From Phycisphaerae bacterium (lineage in GTDB: Bacteria; Planctomycetota; Phycisphaerae; Sedimentisphaerales; SG8-4): a DNA stretch of 7,289 nucleotides. The notes beneath the pieces are model-generated. The model worked only from the letters and a program-made list of their open reading frames with translations, had not been told where the DNA came from and made no database searches. This document shows, piece after piece, positions 5,595 through 7,289 of this stretch. A program made the position numbers and the translations under genes. The stretch is taken from the NCBI GenBank assembly GCA_030613765.1, contig JAUWLI010000146.1:1-7289 (forward strand). The letters are read 5' to 3'. Each line of letters opens with the position of its first letter. Position 1 is the first letter of the stretch.

Positions 5595-6881
5595 TCATGC
5601 TTTACCGGGAATCGCGGCAACATCGTCCTCTGGAGCTGTCACGGGGCCTTTCTCGAAGTCTACCGCACTTGGTGCCAGAGTCAATTTGTACCAGGGCGAC
5701 TCTTTATTCTCCATCATATCTGACCACTTAATCAGCTTGCCGGTGTACGCAGACATTCGGCCCATGATCGCGGTGAGAGTGGATTCGGCAACATTACGGG
5801 CTTCATTGAGCGGCTTGCCATCGATGATGCTGTTGAGCAAATCAACATGCTCCTGGACGTACGGACCACCGTGCTCAGGGAATTCCGGTATCTCGATTTT
5901 TTTCTCTGACTTAAGTCCGCCACCGCCCCAGCTTTCGCCTTCAGTACCTCTAAAGAACTCCCTTACTCCGCCATCAGTGCCATTGATCTGGCGGCACATG
6001 CTGTGAATGCGACAGCCGTCGCCGTAATCGAAGTCAATACTGAAGAAATCGAACTGGTCGCCGGTTTTTCTGCGGGCCCGGCCTCCGAAGCCGAGGGCCG
6101 TTTTCGGTGGATGACCAATGAACCAGTTAGCGACGTCGAGGTTGTGGACATGCTGCTCAACGATGTGATCGCCGGACATCTCTGTAAAGCTCACCCAGTT
6201 GCGCACCAGGTAGTCGGCGTCAGTATCGGTATTGCTCTCTTTCCTGTACCAAAGTGCGCCGCCACACCAATACACGCAGCCACCGAGTATCTTGCCAATC
6301 GCACCGTGTTCGATAGCGAAGGCATTGCGGCGATAGCCTCTCTGGTGTCGACGCTGGGTACCAGCGACGACTCCAAGGCCTTTCTCCTTGGCCAGCTCAC
6401 CGGCCTCGATAATCTTACGGCCGCCAGGCGGGTCGACTGCTACGGGCTTTTCCATAAAGACGTGCTTGCCCGCCTTGATAGCAGCCTCGAAATGTACCGG
6501 TCGGAAGTTCGGCGACGTGGCTATCGACACGACATCAACGTTTGTCTCCAGAAGCTTCTTATAAGCATCTGCTCCGTAAAAACACCGTTCCTCAGGGACG
6601 CCATGCTTTTTTCCGGCTCCCACAGCCCTGTCTTTGAACCAGTCGGCTGTAGCAACAACCTCCATTTCACGACCAATGTGTTTGCCTGCAGCCAGGCAGT
6701 TACTCAAGGCCCCTTTGCCACGGCCACCACACCCGATCAGAGCCACGCGAAATTTATCAGAGCCGGCAGCAAAGATACGGTTTGTCCCCACCCCCATAGC
6801 GGCCAGTGATACTGCAGCCGAAGTCTTGATGAAGTCTCTACGTGAAACCCCATCCGTTTTTTCATTTGCTTTCTTCTTCAT
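5595..6881 (-). CDS. Tat-exported Gfo/Idh/MocA family NAD(P)-dependent oxidoreductase
   Basis: This is a 428-residue protein. The twin-arginine signal SRRDFIK (13-19) is followed by a hydrophobic TSAAVSLAAMGVG and a likely cleavage near FAAG (37-40). The Rossmann nucleotide-binding motif VALIGCGGRG is at 46-55. The family signature GKHVFMEKPVAVD (138-150) includes the conserved EKP (144-146). The catalytic-region pattern GDHIVEQHVHNLDVANWF (237-254) supplies H246 and D249. Such enzymes oxidise or reduce sugars, inositols or related polyols; the substrate cannot be told from sequence. Export by Tat fits loading of the folded, cofactor-bound enzyme, typical of the expanded planctomycete subfamilies. 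I choose ATG 6881, with AAAGGAA seven bases upstream, over the in-frame GTG at 6950, which would place 23 unrelated residues before the Tat signal. It is probably transcribed from the promoter at 7239-7266 through the truncated frame. Confidence 0.92.
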   Translation of the reverse strand: MKKKANEKTDGVSRRDFIKTSAAVSLAAMGVGTNRIFAAGSDKFRVALIGCGGRGKGALSNCLAAGKHIGREMEVVATADWFKDRAVGAGKKHGVPEERCFYGADAYKKLLETNVDVVSIATSPNFRPVHFEAAIKAGKHVFMEKPVAVDPPGGRKIIEAGELAKEKGLGVVAGTQRRHQRGYRRNAFAIEHGAIGKILGGCVYWCGGALWYRKESNTDTDADYLVRNWVSFTEMSGDHIVEQHVHNLDVANWFIGHPPKTALGFGGRARRKTGDQFDFFSIDFDYGDGCRIHSMCRQINGTDGGVREFFRGTEGESWGGGGLKSEKKIEIPEFPEHGGPYVQEHVDLLNSIIDGKPLNEARNVAESTLTAIMGRMSAYTGKLIKWSDMMENKESPWYKLTLAPSAVDFEKGPVTAPEDDVAAIPGKA

Positions 6882-6940
6882 AAATAATTCCTTTCGATTA
6901 AAACTTATTTGAATTAGTTCATTTTCTATAAAATTCGCAC

Positions 6941-7099
6941 TCAAGCACACAGCTTAAAAATCGTAAAAGATGCGATAAGACTCAATTGCCGGTTTTTCTC
7001 CTTCTTTGCCACGTTTGCTGATGACGCAACGGTACCCACAAAATCACGCATAGACACTTTTCCCTCCTGCTGATGGGAATTGTTTGCCCGGTTTTTCAT
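6941..7099 (-). pseudogene. Truncated Tat-signal remnant, probably the 5' end of a related oxidoreductase gene
   Basis: The ATG at 7099 has an ideal ribosome site, AGGAGG (7108-7113), eight bases upstream. The 52-residue product reads MKNRANNSHQQEGKVSMRDFVGTVASSANVA, given here in two parts: a basic start MKNRANNSHQQEGK and then VSMRDFVGTVASSANVA. Planctomycete Tat oxidoreductases often carry SRRDFVGTVA at this point; here the first arginine is methionine, which should abolish Tat recognition. After KKEKNRQ the frame loses the expected hydrophobic segment and ends in SFTIFKLCA. I infer decay of a duplicated Gfo/Idh/MocA gene whose body is gone, leaving its start signals upstream of the intact one. 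A functional leader peptide is the alternative. Confidence 0.5.
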
Positions 7100-7203
7100 C
7101 CGTGCTGCCTCCTTTGTATACAGCGACAAATCTTCTCCGAGGCACGTAAGCCTTTGCAAAACAGCAGCTTACGGCCATTACTTGCCGTATTATTCACCCT
7201 CAC
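7096..7203 (-). CDS. Possible 35-residue leader ORF, ATGA-coupled to the Tat remnant
   Basis: A GTG at 7203 preceded by AAAAAAGGA opens a frame that ends in TGA overlapping the ATG at 7099 (ATGA). The product is basic, with three cysteines (16, 26, 28), and resembles nothing I know. It overlaps a 7-bp hairpin CGTAAGC/GCTTACG (7145-7173). It may be chance; the four-base overlap is the only positive sign beyond the Shine-Dalgarno. Confidence 0.2.
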   Translation of the reverse strand: MRVNNTASNGRKLLFCKGLRASEKICRCIQRRQHG

Positions 7204-7238
7204 AAGTCCTTTTTTCTACAGGCACCTGGAGGAAAACT

Positions 7239-7266
7239 ATTATAACTACTCCATTCGCAAATGCAA
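7239..7266 (-). promoter_or_regulatory. Promoter upstream of the oxidoreductase region
   Basis: Minus strand: -35 TTGCAT (7261-7266), a 16-base spacer and a perfect -10 TATAAT (7239-7244). Transcription from near 7232 would carry the small frames and then the oxidoreductase, with about 350 bases before its ATG. Confidence 0.6.
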
Positions 7267-7289
7267 GCCCTAACTCATCAGGCTTTTTT

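Noticed and set aside
6003..6809. 268-codon plus-strand open frame opposite the oxidoreductase
   Set aside because: It is the antisense of a well-supported gene, with no start signals and no recognisable domain.
7265..7289. AAGCC/GGCTT hairpin followed by T-run at the right edge (plus-strand terminator)
   Set aside because: The stem is only five pairs with an 11-base loop, there is no plus-strand gene before it, and it overlaps the -35 box of the minus-strand promoter.

Overview
The window looks like chromosome from a planctomycete, most likely of the class Phycisphaerae (Sedimentisphaerales-like), probably an environmental genome. The support is the style of its proteins: a Tat-exported Gfo/Idh/MocA oxidoreductase with the SRRDFIK and HxHNLD patterns, a kelch protein carrying a dockerin-like EF-hand of the type DFNRDGRVDFKDYAIFAQ and paired FN3-like modules with SHDVxFGTSNPPPF and YYWRID, and a two-SH3b-domain exported protein. 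Long intergenic stretches packed with hairpins and degenerate repeats also fit. No search was possible, so the lineage is recognition, not proof.

Layout from left to right. Positions 1-360 (minus) hold the Mrr-like nuclease tail of what is normally a larger DNA methyltransferase; its front part is missing and a stop closes the frame at 361-363. Positions 364-993 contain no credible gene but carry two GC-rich hairpins and a tandem pair of dispersed-repeat units. A terminator (994-1024) ends a minus-strand unit: a 555-residue secreted kelch/EF-hand/FN3 protein (1057-2724), preceded and overlapped by a 57-codon signal-peptide-like small ORF (2711-2884), with a good promoter at 3034-3062. Positions 3063-4122 are a repeat-rich gene-free kilobase: a cluster of small palindromes, a folded element at 3460-3590 with mutually exclusive pairings, and an AAACCC/AAAGCC-rich repeat array. 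A 270-codon open frame runs through most of this stretch but does not look like a protein.

From a strong promoter (4123-4151) the plus strand then encodes an exported SH3b protein (4211-5473). It converges on a minus-strand Tat-dependent Gfo/Idh/MocA oxidoreductase (5595-6881); a long stem-loop at 5491-5536 separates them. Upstream of the oxidoreductase lies a short frame with an excellent ribosome binding site and a degraded Tat motif (SMRDF instead of SRRDF), best read as the broken 5' end of a related gene, and before that a promoter at 7239-7266.

The genes do not form one pathway. The three intact ones all encode exported proteins, suggesting envelope or periplasmic roles (surface display or binding, cell-wall or ligand sensing, sugar oxidation). 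No defence system, CRISPR array, tRNA, rRNA or complete mobile element is visible. The most unusual material is the non-coding repeat landscape and the two cases where a full exported protein is preceded by a short signal-peptide-like ORF.
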